Assembly: GCF_000296775.1 (NCBI RefSeq) | Contig: NZ_AJLE01000006.1 | Location: 248,001-312,000, forward strand | From: Sulfurovum sp. AR | GTDB lineage: Bacteria > Campylobacterota > Campylobacteria > Campylobacterales > Sulfurovaceae | Length of the DNA: 64,000 bases | Direction: 5' to 3' | Part shown: positions 26,947 to 35,985 of the stretch, piece after piece | Layout: the number at the start of each line of letters is the position of its first letter | How positions within the stretch are numbered: the stretch's first letter is position 1 | Made by a program: the position numbers and the translations under genes | Notes under the pieces: model-generated | What the model was told of the DNA's origin: nothing | The model's input: only the letters and a program-made list of their open reading frames with translations | Database searches by the model: none

Positions 26947-27909
26947 ATGCGTGTACTTACAGGAATACAAGCTTCAGGAAAACTTCATTTAGGGAATTAT
27001 TTTGGAGCCATGAAGCCTATGGTTGAGCTTCAAGAAGAACATGAACTTTTTACTTTTATCGCCAACTACCACTCACTCACAAGTTCAAAAGATGCAGCTA
27101 CACTAAAACAACACACAATCGATGCTGCTGTGGATTATCTTTCCATTGGCATTGACCCGGAGAAAACAACATTTTGGGTACAGAGTGACATGCCTGAAGT
27201 ACTTGAACTTTACTGGATACTCTCTAAGTTCACACCTATGGGATTATTGGAGCGTGCGCACTCCTACAAAGACAAAGTGGCCAAAGGTATCCCAGCAAGT
27301 CATGCTCTCTTCTCCTATCCTGTATTGATGGCAGCGGATATCCTTATCTTGGATACCCAAAAAGTTCCTGTAGGTAAAGACCAGATCCAACATGTTGAAA
27401 TGACCAGAGATATCGCGATAAAATTCAACAATGAATATGGTGAGATCTTTACGCTTCCAGAGCACCTTGTACAAGAAGATGTGGCTACGATCCCAGGTAT
27501 TGACGGGCAAAAGATGAGTAAGAGCTATGACAATGCCATTGATCTATTCATGGAGGAGAAACCCCTTCAAAAAAGATGTAATAAGATCATTTCATCCTCC
27601 ACACCATTAGGTGAACCATTGGAATATGAGGGAGACAATATCTATGCATTGGCATCCCTCTTTTTGAATGATGAACAGAAACTTGAACTGCAGGCACGTT
27701 ATAAAAGCGGTAAAGAGGGGTATGGTCACTTTAAAAAATATCTCAAAGAATTGATCTGGGAAGAGTTGGGTGAAGCCAGAGAAAAACGAGAGTATTACCT
27801 TAACCATATGGATGAAGTCAATGATATTTTGGCACAAGGAGCGAAGAAATCCAGAGCGATCGCACATACCAAAATGTCTAAAGTAAGAGAAGCGGTAGGA
27901 CTACTATAA
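26947..27909 (+). CDS. trpS: Tryptophanyl-tRNA synthetase
   Basis: The 320-residue class I aminoacyl-tRNA synthetase has the HIGH-like motif GKLHLGNYFG (11-20), the KMSKS loop GQKMSKSYDNA, and the family segments ILSKFTPMGLLERAHSYKD and KVPVGKDQIQHVEMTRDIA. It charges tRNA-Trp with tryptophan. The length is typical of bacterial TrpRS. der lies upstream with its own stop 54 bases before. Confidence 0.97.
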   Translation: MRVLTGIQASGKLHLGNYFGAMKPMVELQEEHELFTFIANYHSLTSSKDAATLKQHTIDAAVDYLSIGIDPEKTTFWVQSDMPEVLELYWILSKFTPMGLLERAHSYKDKVAKGIPASHALFSYPVLMAADILILDTQKVPVGKDQIQHVEMTRDIAIKFNNEYGEIFTLPEHLVQEDVATIPGIDGQKMSKSYDNAIDLFMEEKPLQKRCNKIISSSTPLGEPLEYEGDNIYALASLFLNDEQKLELQARYKSGKEGYGHFKKYLKELIWEELGEAREKREYYLNHMDEVNDILAQGAKKSRAIAHTKMSKVREAVGLL

Positions 27910-27943
27910 AGTCGGTCCTACTTTCACTTCATCACACTTACCC

Positions 27944-28168
27944 CTATAGATCACTATCCTCATCCGCTTCGATATCCCCTTCATCATCAAGATCAAGGTC
28001 ATCATCTGCTTCTAGTTCTGCATCTGTCGGCATTTCATAGGCACTCTTATCTAGCGGATCCACAAAGTTTTGATCATCGATCGTATTGTACTGTACAATT
28101 AAATATACGATACCTATAGACAAAAGTCCAACAAGCAATATTGCAAAGCTTTCTAACAAATTTTTCAT
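27944..28168 (-). CDS. Small membrane protein with acidic tail
   Basis: The 74-residue protein has one N-terminal membrane helix (FAILLVGLLSIGIVYLIVQY, about 8-27) and a long tail that is almost entirely Asp and Glu near the C-terminus (EADDDLDLDDEGDIEADEDS). The function is unknown. The start follows GAGGATAAAAG. It is preceded by an unusually structured 5' region (28183-28254). The nearest upstream gene on this strand is murI, about 220 bases away, so it probably has its own promoter. Confidence 0.7.
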   Translation of the reverse strand: MKNLLESFAILLVGLLSIGIVYLIVQYNTIDDQNFVDPLDKSAYEMPTDAELEADDDLDLDDEGDIEADEDSDL

Positions 28169-28182
28169 CTTTTATCCTCAAA

Positions 28183-28254
28183 TTGGTGGTCTGGCAAACT
28201 CAGTTATGACATTTCTGAGTCCCATAACTTGCTTCACAACAAATTAGGCTTTTT
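28183..28254 (-). promoter_or_regulatory. Structured leader resembling part of a GEMM-I aptamer
   Basis: Read on the minus strand, this RNA starts AAAAAGCC and forms a 6-bp hairpin with a GUGA tetraloop (28243-28228). This arm matches riboswitch 2 at 22 of 27 aligned positions, with pairing-preserving changes. It ends GCCAG-ACC-ACCAAUU, close to GCCAG-GUU-ACCAAUC of riboswitch 2. The middle differs. The GAAAGCC ligand core is missing and is replaced by a segment that can form either a 7-bp hairpin (GACUCAG/CUGAGUU) or AGUUAUG/CAUAACU. The small membrane protein gene starts 15 bases later. Confidence 0.35.
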
Positions 28255-28389
28255 ACATACAGTAAAACCGTATGGATGTATTCTAGCATAGATAAGTTTA
28301 TATTAGGTGTTTTTTATTAAAAATATATATGAAAATAACTTTATCTAATGTATAATTAAGTAGGAGCTTATCAGGGGAAATAGAGGGTC

Positions 28390-29181
28390 TTAATGATTAT
28401 CCACTTCTATAACTTGTATATGTACATAGTTCTCAATGATACTCTCAACCACTTCGATCCGAATCTCACCTGTCGTATGAATATGTACCTGCAAGTCTCC
28501 CTCATTGAGATGTCCTTTTTGGGTACCTAGTGTAAGTAAATGTCTGGAGATCGCTTCACCTGTATGGATAAGGCTTACGTTACAGTCCATGATCTTTTCT
28601 ATACTTTGACCCACAAGAGGGTAGTGTGTACACCCCAGTACGATCGTATCGACATTATTCTCACGCATCGGTGAAAGCCATGTTTCAAGTAGCCCTTTTG
28701 TCACCTCACTCTCCAGTTCACCTTTTTCTATCTGTTCAACCAAACCGGGACACGCCTGTTCAAAAATATCAACACTTTTTTGTGATGAGAGCATTTGTGC
28801 CAATGTTTTATACTTATCTCCCTGAAGTGTGGCCGGTGTTGCTAAAACTCCTATTTTCCCAGTTCTTGTCTGTTCGATAGCCGGTTTGATACCTGGTTCT
28901 GTACCTATGATGATCAGCGAAGGGTACGTTTCACGTAAATGTTGGATCGCGGAAGAAGTTGCCGTATTACATGCCAATATCAATGCATCGATCTGATGGG
29001 TATTGATAAGATAGTTGGTAATATTGAGTGAGTATTGTAGAATTTGTTCTGGGGTTTTTTCACCATAAGGCGCATTTTTAGTGTCTGCCACATAGAAGAT
29101 CTGTGCACCTTTGATCACTTGGGTCATAGCCTGAACCACAGTCAAGCCACCCAAACCAGAATCAAAAACACCTATACGCAT
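28390..29181 (-). CDS. murI: Glutamate racemase
   Basis: The 263-residue enzyme begins MRIGVFDSGLGGLTVVQAM and carries the two catalytic cysteine motifs ALILACNTATSSA and IVLGCTHYPL, plus the family segment VADTKNAPYGEKT. It makes D-glutamate for peptidoglycan. An upstream in-frame start exists, but AAGGAG lies 10 bases before the ATG at 29181 and gives the standard N-terminus. It follows a newly noticed 38-codon ORF and rho on the same strand. The ribosome site abuts a perfect 8-bp inverted repeat. Confidence 0.96.
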   Translation of the reverse strand: MRIGVFDSGLGGLTVVQAMTQVIKGAQIFYVADTKNAPYGEKTPEQILQYSLNITNYLINTHQIDALILACNTATSSAIQHLRETYPSLIIIGTEPGIKPAIEQTRTGKIGVLATPATLQGDKYKTLAQMLSSQKSVDIFEQACPGLVEQIEKGELESEVTKGLLETWLSPMRENNVDTIVLGCTHYPLVGQSIEKIMDCNVSLIHTGEAISRHLLTLGTQKGHLNEGDLQVHIHTTGEIRIEVVESIIENYVHIQVIEVDNH

Positions 29182-29186
29182 TATAG

Positions 29187-29303
29187 TTATCTCCTTGTAG
29201 ATAGACAAAGCCCATCTACAATTGCTCCGTTAGGAAATGCCCTTGGGGCGCCTTTCACTAAAGCTTTACCTATCGGTTCAGATGAAAATATAGATATTTT
29301 CAT
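29187..29303 (-). CDS. Unannotated 38-codon ORF between rho and murI
   Basis: An ATG nine bases after the rho stop opens a frame of 38 residues that ends five bases before the murI ATG. It begins MKISIFSSEPIGKALVKGAP and continues to GLCLSTRR. Composition is balanced, with Pro, Gly and Ser, not the low-complexity look of chance AT-rich frames. It fills the gap exactly, which suggests translational coupling rho - ORF - murI. The ribosome site is weak (TAGGTAA). I do not recognise the peptide. It could be a real small protein, a leader for murI or a remnant. Confidence 0.45.
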   Translation of the reverse strand: MKISIFSSEPIGKALVKGAPRAFPNGAIVDGLCLSTRR

Positions 29304-29312
29304 TGTAGTTAC

Positions 29313-30641
29313 CTACGCACCTTCGTTCATCAGAGAAAGAAACTCTTCATTTGTTTTGGTTTTCATCATTTTAGAGAAGAGGAACTTCAGCCCTTCTACT
29401 TCTTCCATGTTTTGCATTGCATTTCTCAATGCCCATACTTTTTGAAGCGTTTCAGGATCCATCATCAATTCTTCTTTTCTTGTTCCTGATTTTGTCACAT
29501 CGATCGCAGGATAGATACGTCTTTCAGAGACGTGACGGCTAAGCACCACTTCGGAGTTACCTGTACCTTTAAACTCTTCAAAGATCACTTCATCCATACG
29601 GCTACCCGTATCTATCAGTGCTGTAGCAATGATGGTCAAAGAACCACCCTCTTCTATGTTTCTAGCTGCACCGAAGAAACGTTTTGGTTTATGAAGTGCA
29701 TTGGCATCCACTCCACCAGAGAGTACTTTACCTGAACTTGGTGTAACTGTGTTGTAGGCACGTGCAAGTCTTGTGATAGAGTCAAGTAAGATGATGACAT
29801 CTTTACCCATCTCTACTCGTCTTTTGGCTTTTTCTATCACCATTTCGGCTGTTCTGACGTGATTCTGTGCAGGAAGGTCAAACGTCGAAGCATAGACTTC
29901 ACCTTTCACTGAACGCTGCATGTCTGTAACCTCTTCCGGTCTCTCATCTACAAGTAGTACCATCAGAGAAGCATCGGGATTGTTGTGTGTAACCCCATGT
30001 GCAAGCTCTTTTAAAAGTTCTGTTTTACCTGTTCGCGGCGGAGCAACTATCAGTGCTCTTTGTCCTTTTCCTATAGGGGTAAAGAGGTCAAGTACCCGTC
30101 CGGTCATTTTCATTGGATTATATTCGAGTTTGAGTTGTTCACTGGCATACAATGGAGTAAGGTTTTCAAAAAGAGGTCTCTGTTTCGACTTCTCCGGAGC
30201 TAAATAATTGATCGCTTCAATTTTAAGCAGTGCATAATACTTCTCTTGGTCTTTAGGCGAGCGTACCTGACCTGTAACAATATCACCATTTCTCAGTGCA
30301 AATCGTTTGATCTGTGTACCGCTTACATAGGTGTCATTACTCGAGTTGGCAAAGTTTCCGTCTATTGAGCGTAAAAAACCAAAACCATCGTTCATGATTT
30401 CAAGAATACCCGTATAGAGGATAAATCCTCCCTGGCTCACTTGTGATTTAAGGATTTCGAAAATAAGATCTTTTCTTTGAAATTCATTAGGGTTTTCAAC
30501 TTTAACTTCTTTTGCTATCGTTACAAGTTCTGTCAGTGGAAGTTGTTGAAGATTTTCTATTTTGTAGCCCTCTACCGGTACGTGTGTTCTGTTTTTCCTG
30601 CTGGCAGCATTGCCGTTAGAAGATTTTTTATTATCGCTCAT
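29313..30641 (-). CDS. rho: Transcription termination factor Rho
   Basis: The 442-residue RNA helicase has the N-terminal Rho helix-bundle ([21 protein letters not shown]), the cold-shock RNA-binding domain ([15 protein letters not shown]), P-loop [15 protein letters not shown], Walker [17 protein letters not shown], and the Q and R loops ([23 protein letters not shown]). It terminates unlinked transcripts. The start at 30641 has AGAGGAAAT, and the upstream in-frame codons are not expected in the protein. Confidence 0.98.
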   Translation of the reverse strand: MSDNKKSSNGNAASRKNRTHVPVEGYKIENLQQLPLTELVTIAKEVKVENPNEFQRKDLIFEILKSQVSQGGFILYTGILEIMNDGFGFLRSIDGNFANSSNDTYVSGTQIKRFALRNGDIVTGQVRSPKDQEKYYALLKIEAINYLAPEKSKQRPLFENLTPLYASEQLKLEYNPMKMTGRVLDLFTPIGKGQRALIVAPPRTGKTELLKELAHGVTHNNPDASLMVLLVDERPEEVTDMQRSVKGEVYASTFDLPAQNHVRTAEMVIEKAKRRVEMGKDVIILLDSITRLARAYNTVTPSSGKVLSGGVDANALHKPKRFFGAARNIEEGGSLTIIATALIDTGSRMDEVIFEEFKGTGNSEVVLSRHVSERRIYPAIDVTKSGTRKEELMMDPETLQKVWALRNAMQNMEEVEGLKFLFSKMMKTKTNEEFLSLMNEGA

Positions 30642-30718
30642 ATTTCCTCTTGTTCTGAATATGCATTGTGAAGATTGTACGTTAGCCATACGATATGCTA
30701 CGTGTAGTAGTTAATCGC

Positions 30719-30724
30719 ATTATA
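30719..30724 (-). promoter_or_regulatory. -10 box for rho
   Basis: On the minus strand TATAAT is followed by GCG and lies 78 bases before the rho ATG, giving a leader of about 70 bases. No clear -35 box was seen. Confidence 0.4.
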
Positions 30725-30791
30725 ATCCTTTTTGGCTGAAATTATAATTAAAGCGCGTCTCTTGGGCAAACCTTGAACAGTCTATGACTCC

Positions 30792-31181
30792 CTATGTAAG
30801 GGCAAAAAGCAGTAACGGTGGATACAAGGCTGCTCCCATCCAAAAAAACATTGAAGGTATTTTCCATTCTAACATTTGTGCTATCTCAGGTGATACTTTA
30901 CGCTCGATAAAGACTTTTTTAATCAGTTCTATTTTATAAAACAGATCAAAGATTTTAATGGCTAAAAGAAAGATCATAGTCAAATTCAATACACCGGTAA
31001 GTACGACTACAAAAAGTATAAAGTAAAACCCTGGTTGGATGAGAAAAAACAAAAAAATGCTTTTCTGATAATAAGTATAGAGTTTTGCCAAAACTCCCAC
31101 AAGCGTCTGGGCACGCTGAATAGTTGCCTCAAAAAGTTCTGCAAAAAGAAGGATCATTGTCAATAAAAGTGCATTTTCCAT
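30792..31181 (-). CDS. Small integral membrane protein, unknown function
   Basis: The 129-residue protein has about three or four hydrophobic helices (for example LLLTMILLFAELFEATI, FFLIQPGFYFILFVVVLTGV and IPSMFFWMGAALYPPLLLF) joined by a basic loop (KIELIKKVFIERKVSPEIAQ). No family was recognised. It lies between rho and ccoI and is divergent from ccoI by about 88 bases. No strong ribosome site was found, so the start is uncertain. Confidence 0.65.
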   Translation of the reverse strand: MENALLLTMILLFAELFEATIQRAQTLVGVLAKLYTYYQKSIFLFFLIQPGFYFILFVVVLTGVLNLTMIFLLAIKIFDLFYKIELIKKVFIERKVSPEIAQMLEWKIPSMFFWMGAALYPPLLLFALT

Positions 31182-31269
31182 AGAAGATTTTACCCATATT
31201 TAGATAAAATATATACTTCTCGTGATATCGACAAATAACCATATATTACAATCAATCAAGGAAGTATCA

Positions 31270-33684
31270 TTGGCAGACATAGCTTGTACCCACTGTAATC
31301 TCACTTTCGCTGAAGAAGTGATGATCGCTGAACAACAGAATGAGAAACAACTCTTTTTCTGCTGTAAAGGCTGTCAGGGGGTCTACCATCTCTTGAACTC
31401 CAAAGGACTGGATACCTTTTATGACAAGTTAGGCGATACCAAACTTCAACCTGCCATACAAAGCAATGAAGATATCGAAAAGTTTGACTTGGAAGGATTT
31501 AAAAACAAATACATTACTCTCCATGAGGATGGACTATATGAGATCAACCTCATCATTGAAGGTATCCACTGTTCTGCATGTGTATGGCTCAACGAAAAGG
31601 TCCTGCATAAGACGGATGGTGTCATAGAAACAAGTATCAACTATACCAACAACAAAGCCAAGATCATCTGGGATCCTGAGGTCATCCAGCTCTCTAAGAT
31701 CATAGAAACGATCCGTTCCATCGGTTACAATGCCTACCCCTATGACCCGAAACTTCAAGAAGAACGTGCCATAAGTACACGAAAAACCTATTATTCCCGT
31801 ATTTTAGTGGCTGTTTTTGGTGCCATGAACATCATGTGGCTGGCTGTTGCCCACTATGCCGGATACTTTGGGGGTATAGAACAATCCTTTAAAGATATTC
31901 TGAATGTGGCTGAGTTTATATTGGCTACTCCTGTTCTTTTTTACTCCGGATGGATCTTTTTCAGAGGTGCGTATTATGGATACAAGAATAACATTGTCAA
32001 TATGGATACCCTGGTTGCTTCAGGTGCGCTTTCTGCCTATATCTACTCCATCTATGCCATGATCACTCAAAGCGGAGAGGTCTACTTTGACTCCGTGGTG
32101 ATGATCATCACTTTTGTACTGGTAGGAAAATACCTTGAAGTACTGAGTAAAAAACATGCCGTTGACACACTGGACACACTTATGGGAAGTACACCGACCG
32201 AAGTGACCACACTGAAAGATGGTGTAAAATCCCTCGTGAGCATTGAGAACATCATCGTGGGAGACATCATAGAACTGAAACCCGGTGAAAAAGTCGTGAT
32301 CGATGGTGAAGTCACCTGGGGACAGGGCTCTTTTGATGAGAGTTCACTCACAGGAGAAAATGAACCGATCTATAAAAAGAAATATGACACGATCTTAAGC
32401 GGTTCTTTGTGTTTAGACTCCGTCATACACTACAGTGCAACCAAAGATGCCTCAAATTCTATGCTGACCTCCATCGTCAATCTTCTTGAAGAATCCATCA
32501 CAAAAAAACCCCGTATAGAGCAATTAGCAAATACGGTTTCAGGGTACTTTTCAACGGTCATTCTCATCATTGCCCTACTAACCTTTGCAGGGTGGTACTT
32601 TTGGACAGAGAGCTTTGAACAGGCACTCATCGTAGGTATCTCCGTTATCGTTATTGCCTGTCCGTGTGCCTTGGGATTGGCTACGCCTATGGCAACCCTT
32701 GTGGGTATCAGCGTTGCAGCAAAACGGGGTATCCTTTTTAAAGAAGCTTCTTTTCTTGAAACAATGGCAAAAAGTGACATTTTAGCCTTGGACAAAACAG
32801 GTACGATCACCGAAGGTAAACCCTCTGTTGTCAAATCTGAGTATCTTGAAGCCTTTGAACCCTCTTTACTCTATGCGCTTGTGAGTACCTCCAATCATCC
32901 CATCTCTAAAGGGATCAAAGCATATCTTGAAGATACACATGAAAAGTTAGAGACGCGAACGCTTGAAGAAATCACCACTATCGAAGCCAAAGGGATCAAA
33001 GCCAAATATCAAAACCAAGTACTGCTTGGAGGCAACGCAGAACTGATGAAAGCTTCAAAGCTCGATGTGGATATAGATTCACCAAATGCCCTCTTCTTCT
33101 TTATGATAGACGACAGGCTTATCGCACGGTTTGAACTGACCGATACCATTAGGGAAGGTGCAGCCCGAGCTATCAAGAAGATTCAAAATCTAGGGATCAA
33201 GGTGGTCATGCTTACAGGGGACCATGAGCAGAGTGCCCAAAAAGTGGCAAAACAGGTAGGAATAGAAGAGGTTTATGCCAAACTTCTTCCTCAGGACAAA
33301 GCTGCACTGATAGACACATTCCATCAAGAGGGACATGTGGTCGTCATGGCCGGAGACGGAATCAATGATGCCATAGCGCTTGCTTCTTCAGACATCTCTA
33401 TAGCGATGGGGAATGGTGCAGATGTGGCTATCTCTGTAAGTGACATAGTGCTTTTAGATGAAAAACCTGAAAGTATTTATGAGTCGTATAAGCTCTCACG
33501 AAGAACCTTTGGTGCAGTCAAGGAAAATCTTGGTTTTTCTTTGTTGTATAATGTTGTAGCTGTTCCGCTGGCTGTCATGGGATTTGTCAATCCACTGGTG
33601 GCAGCACTCTCCATGAGTCTGAGTTCATTGGTCGTGGTCGGTAACTCTATGCGTATTAAACGTTTAAAATTCAAGGATAGATAA
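31270..33684 (+). CDS. ccoI: Copper-translocating P-type ATPase for cbb3 oxidase assembly
   Basis: The 804-residue P1B ATPase has an N-terminal Cys-rich zinc-ribbon-like stretch (CTHCNLTF, then CCKGCQGVYHLL), then an HMA domain with GIHCSACVW, eight membrane helices with the CPCALG ion site, the phosphorylation motif DKTGT, and GDGINDA. The extra N-terminal Cys cluster and the adjacent ccoS identify the CcoI/FixI type, which supplies copper to cbb3 cytochrome oxidase. The chosen start is TTG at 31270, preceded by AAGGAAG. A GTG 16 codons upstream has no good ribosome site. The stop overlaps ccoS as TAATG. Confidence 0.93.
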   Translation: MADIACTHCNLTFAEEVMIAEQQNEKQLFFCCKGCQGVYHLLNSKGLDTFYDKLGDTKLQPAIQSNEDIEKFDLEGFKNKYITLHEDGLYEINLIIEGIHCSACVWLNEKVLHKTDGVIETSINYTNNKAKIIWDPEVIQLSKIIETIRSIGYNAYPYDPKLQEERAISTRKTYYSRILVAVFGAMNIMWLAVAHYAGYFGGIEQSFKDILNVAEFILATPVLFYSGWIFFRGAYYGYKNNIVNMDTLVASGALSAYIYSIYAMITQSGEVYFDSVVMIITFVLVGKYLEVLSKKHAVDTLDTLMGSTPTEVTTLKDGVKSLVSIENIIVGDIIELKPGEKVVIDGEVTWGQGSFDESSLTGENEPIYKKKYDTILSGSLCLDSVIHYSATKDASNSMLTSIVNLLEESITKKPRIEQLANTVSGYFSTVILIIALLTFAGWYFWTESFEQALIVGISVIVIACPCALGLATPMATLVGISVAAKRGILFKEASFLETMAKSDILALDKTGTITEGKPSVVKSEYLEAFEPSLLYALVSTSNHPISKGIKAYLEDTHEKLETRTLEEITTIEAKGIKAKYQNQVLLGGNAELMKASKLDVDIDSPNALFFFMIDDRLIARFELTDTIREGAARAIKKIQNLGIKVVMLTGDHEQSAQKVAKQVGIEEVYAKLLPQDKAALIDTFHQEGHVVVMAGDGINDAIALASSDISIAMGNGADVAISVSDIVLLDEKPESIYESYKLSRRTFGAVKENLGFSLLYNVVAVPLAVMGFVNPLVAALSMSLSSLVVVGNSMRIKRLKFKDR

Positions 33685-33935
33685 TGTCAGAAAATATAGT
33701 CATTTTAATGATAGGTGTCTCTACATTTTTAGGTGCCATAGGCTTACTGGCTTTAATTTGGGCGGTAAGAACAGGACAATTCGACGACCATAGTAAATTC
33801 ATAGATGCGGTCCGTCACGACAATGAGGAGGACCTGAAAGATGCTGCTATGATGGAAGAGAAGAAAAAGGCCTATAAAAAAAAGATCAAACAAGAAAAAC
33901 TGGAAAAAGAAAAAAACTATCGACCGGCAGATTAG
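33684..33935 (+). CDS. ccoS: cbb3-type cytochrome oxidase assembly protein CcoS
   Basis: The 83-residue protein has one membrane helix (VILMIGVSTFLGAIGLLALIW) followed by the family motif AVRTGQFDD and a charged tail (EEKKKAYKKKIKQEKLEKEK). CcoS is required with CcoI for copper and haem insertion into cbb3 oxidase. Its ATG overlaps the ccoI stop, so the two are coupled. The oxidase structural genes are not in this window. Confidence 0.93.
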   Translation: MSENIVILMIGVSTFLGAIGLLALIWAVRTGQFDDHSKFIDAVRHDNEEDLKDAAMMEEKKKAYKKKIKQEKLEKEKNYRPAD

Positions 33936-33990
33936 TATCTGTCAAGAAAGTTTATGATAGTATTATATGCATAAATATCAAAGGCTTACT

Positions 33991-34554
33991 ATGTACATAA
34001 AAAAACTCTGTATCACTTCACTTTTAACACTTGGACTGCTTCATGCCCAAAGCAATATAGGGCTTAATGTCAATAATGAGGATCTAGAAGTAGGTGCTTC
34101 TATCGATCTGAATGCTTTGACCTACTATTCTGACAGTACTTCCTATACACTGGATGCTTCTTATCTTCATACGGATGGAGACAACCTAGCGACCGTGGGT
34201 GTCAGTGCGGAAAGTACTTTCCAGGGTGTCGAAGGACTTGCACTTGGACTAGGGATAAAATCTGTGTTTGCCGATGATTTTATCGCTATTCCCTTCTGTG
34301 CTAAAGCAAAATATACACTTCCCTTCAACTACAGCATCCCTACCACTTCGTTAACAACAAGTTTGGCTTATGCGCCTTCTGTTCTTACATTCAGTGATGG
34401 AGAAAGCTATACGGAATTTAGAGTAGAAGCAGATATGGAGATCATCACGAATGTACATCTGTTTACCGGGTATCGTAATATAAATACAGAGTATGATACC
34501 CATGATCAAACGTTTAATAACAGCTTTTATGGTGGGTTAAAACTTAGTTTTTAG
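33991..34554 (+). CDS. Outer-membrane beta-barrel protein, YfaZ-like
   Basis: The 187-residue protein has a signal peptide (MYIKKLCITSLLTLGLLHAQ) and alternating amphipathic strands ending in an aromatic residue (NNSFYGGLKLSF), the sorting pattern of outer-membrane barrels. Strands such as LNVNNEDLEVGASIDLN and VHLFTGYRNINTEYD resemble the YfaZ family. The function is unknown. The start at 33991 is preferred to an ATG at 33967 because AAAGG precedes it and the signal peptide is then normal. Confidence 0.65.
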   Translation: MYIKKLCITSLLTLGLLHAQSNIGLNVNNEDLEVGASIDLNALTYYSDSTSYTLDASYLHTDGDNLATVGVSAESTFQGVEGLALGLGIKSVFADDFIAIPFCAKAKYTLPFNYSIPTTSLTTSLAYAPSVLTFSDGESYTEFRVEADMEIITNVHLFTGYRNINTEYDTHDQTFNNSFYGGLKLSF

Positions 34555-34557
34555 TGC

Positions 34558-34563
34558 TATACT
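34558..34563 (+). promoter_or_regulatory. -10 box for the sugar-nucleotide operon
   Basis: TATACT lies 40 bases before the phosphomannomutase ATG, within the 48-base gap after the barrel gene. It would start the transcript that runs through pgi, ugd and the epimerase. Confidence 0.4.
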
Positions 34564-34602
34564 TTCATGCACACGCCAAACCGGCTATCTGGGAGGAATA
34601 GA

Positions 34603-35985
34603 ATGACAGCTATGATAGAAAAAAGTATATTCAGAGAGTATGATATCCGTGGGATATTCGAAAAAGAGCTGAATGAAACATCTGTCAAACTGATCGGCTA
34701 TTACCTTGGCCAGAAAATCGGTGGAGACAAAGTCGTTGCCATCGGTTATGATGCCCGCTCACACTCTCCCATTCTAAGAGACTATCTGACTTCAGGACTC
34801 AATGCTGCAGGATGTAAAGTCTTGGATATGGGGATGGTTGCTACTCCTGTGAATTACTATAGTAACTACATCGATTTTGATGGTATGACCACAGATGCTT
34901 CTATTATGATCACAGGTTCACACAACCCTAGCGAATATAACGGTTTTAAAATCACCGTGGATCAAAGTCCTTTTTTCGGAGAAGATATCTATGCATTGGG
35001 GGATGAGATCCTGTCCCATCAGGATCTCGTCATTAAAGACAATACGACAAAAACAGATATAGATGTAAGAACCCCTTACATCAACTTTATGGTGAAAGAG
35101 TTTGCCCACCTGAAAAACTTCCCTCAAAAAATTGTTATTGATGCGGGTAATGGTGTTGCAGACACCGTCATCACAGATATCTTTGATGCGTTGAACTTTC
35201 ACTACACTGGTCTCTACCTTGAACCAGACGGTACTTTCCCGAACCACCATCCAGACCCCTCTGTAGAGAAGAACCTTGCAGATATCAAAGCAACTTTAGA
35301 AAAAGAGGGGGATATCGCTTTTGCCTACGATGGAGATGCTGACCGTATCGCCGTGCTCACACATAAACATAACATCAAGGGGGATCAAATGGCACTGCTC
35401 TATGCGATGAAGATGCAGAACCCTACAGTTATAGGTGAGGTCAAATGCTCACAGGTTATGTACGATGAACTTGAGCGTCGCGGTGCAAAAGCCATCATGT
35501 ATAAAACGGGGCACTCCAACCTCAAAGTAAAAATGAAAGAGACCAATGCCGATCTTGCCTGTGAGGTGAGCGGGCATATCTTCTTTAAGAACCGTTATTT
35601 TGGGTATGATGATGCCATCTATGCCACACTTAGAATGCTGGAGCTCATCCATGATGGAATTGATCTAGATAAAGAGATCGATGCGCTTCCAACTGTGTTT
35701 TCCACAGAAGAGATCAAAGTGGAGACCACAGAAGAAGAAAAATTTTCGATCATTGACAAAGTGAAAGAACTTCTTGTCAATCCACCTGCAGATTTTCCTA
35801 AAATTCTCAACATCATTGATGTAGACGGTGTACGTATCAACTTTGAAAAAGGTTGGGGACTGGTGAGAGCCAGTAACACCACACCTGTACTTGTCACACG
35901 GTTCGAATCTACCGATGCAGCACTGGCAAAAGAGTATGAATTCAAAGTCAATGCACTGATTGCACAAGCAAAGAGCCTATTATGA
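34603..35985 (+). CDS. manB: Phosphomannomutase / phosphoglucomutase
   Basis: The 460-residue alpha-D-phosphohexomutase has the phosphoserine loop ITGSHNPSEYNG, the metal-binding loop AYDGDADRIAVL, the sugar loop CEVSGHIFFKN and the phosphate-binding RASNTTPVLVTRFE. It interconverts the 1- and 6-phosphates of mannose or glucose for surface polysaccharide precursors. GGGAGGAATAG lies just before the ATG at 34603, so the longer frame from 34567 is not used. Its stop overlaps the pgi start (ATGA). Whether it is mainly ManB or a bifunctional AlgC-type enzyme cannot be told. Confidence 0.9.
   Translation: MTAMIEKSIFREYDIRGIFEKELNETSVKLIGYYLGQKIGGDKVVAIGYDARSHSPILRDYLTSGLNAAGCKVLDMGMVATPVNYYSNYIDFDGMTTDASIMITGSHNPSEYNGFKITVDQSPFFGEDIYALGDEILSHQDLVIKDNTTKTDIDVRTPYINFMVKEFAHLKNFPQKIVIDAGNGVADTVITDIFDALNFHYTGLYLEPDGTFPNHHPDPSVEKNLADIKATLEKEGDIAFAYDGDADRIAVLTHKHNIKGDQMALLYAMKMQNPTVIGEVKCSQVMYDELERRGAKAIMYKTGHSNLKVKMKETNADLACEVSGHIFFKNRYFGYDDAIYATLRMLELIHDGIDLDKEIDALPTVFSTEEIKVETTEEEKFSIIDKVKELLVNPPADFPKILNIIDVDGVRINFEKGWGLVRASNTTPVLVTRFESTDAALAKEYEFKVNALIAQAKSLL

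Noticed and set aside
28393-28524. A rightward frame of about 43 codons with a TATAAT-like site upstream, running over the end of murI
   Set aside because: It is antisense to a well-supported gene, ends early and has no protein-like features; treated as a shadow.
30750-30758. GGGCAAACC resembling the first part of a GEMM aptamer
   Set aside because: It is not followed by a tetraloop hairpin, the GACGCAAAGCC core or the closing segment, so it is a chance match.
31222-31269. GTG start 16 codons upstream for ccoI
   Set aside because: There is no ribosome site there, whereas AAGGAAG sits just before the TTG at 31270, and the shorter protein matches the family N-terminus.
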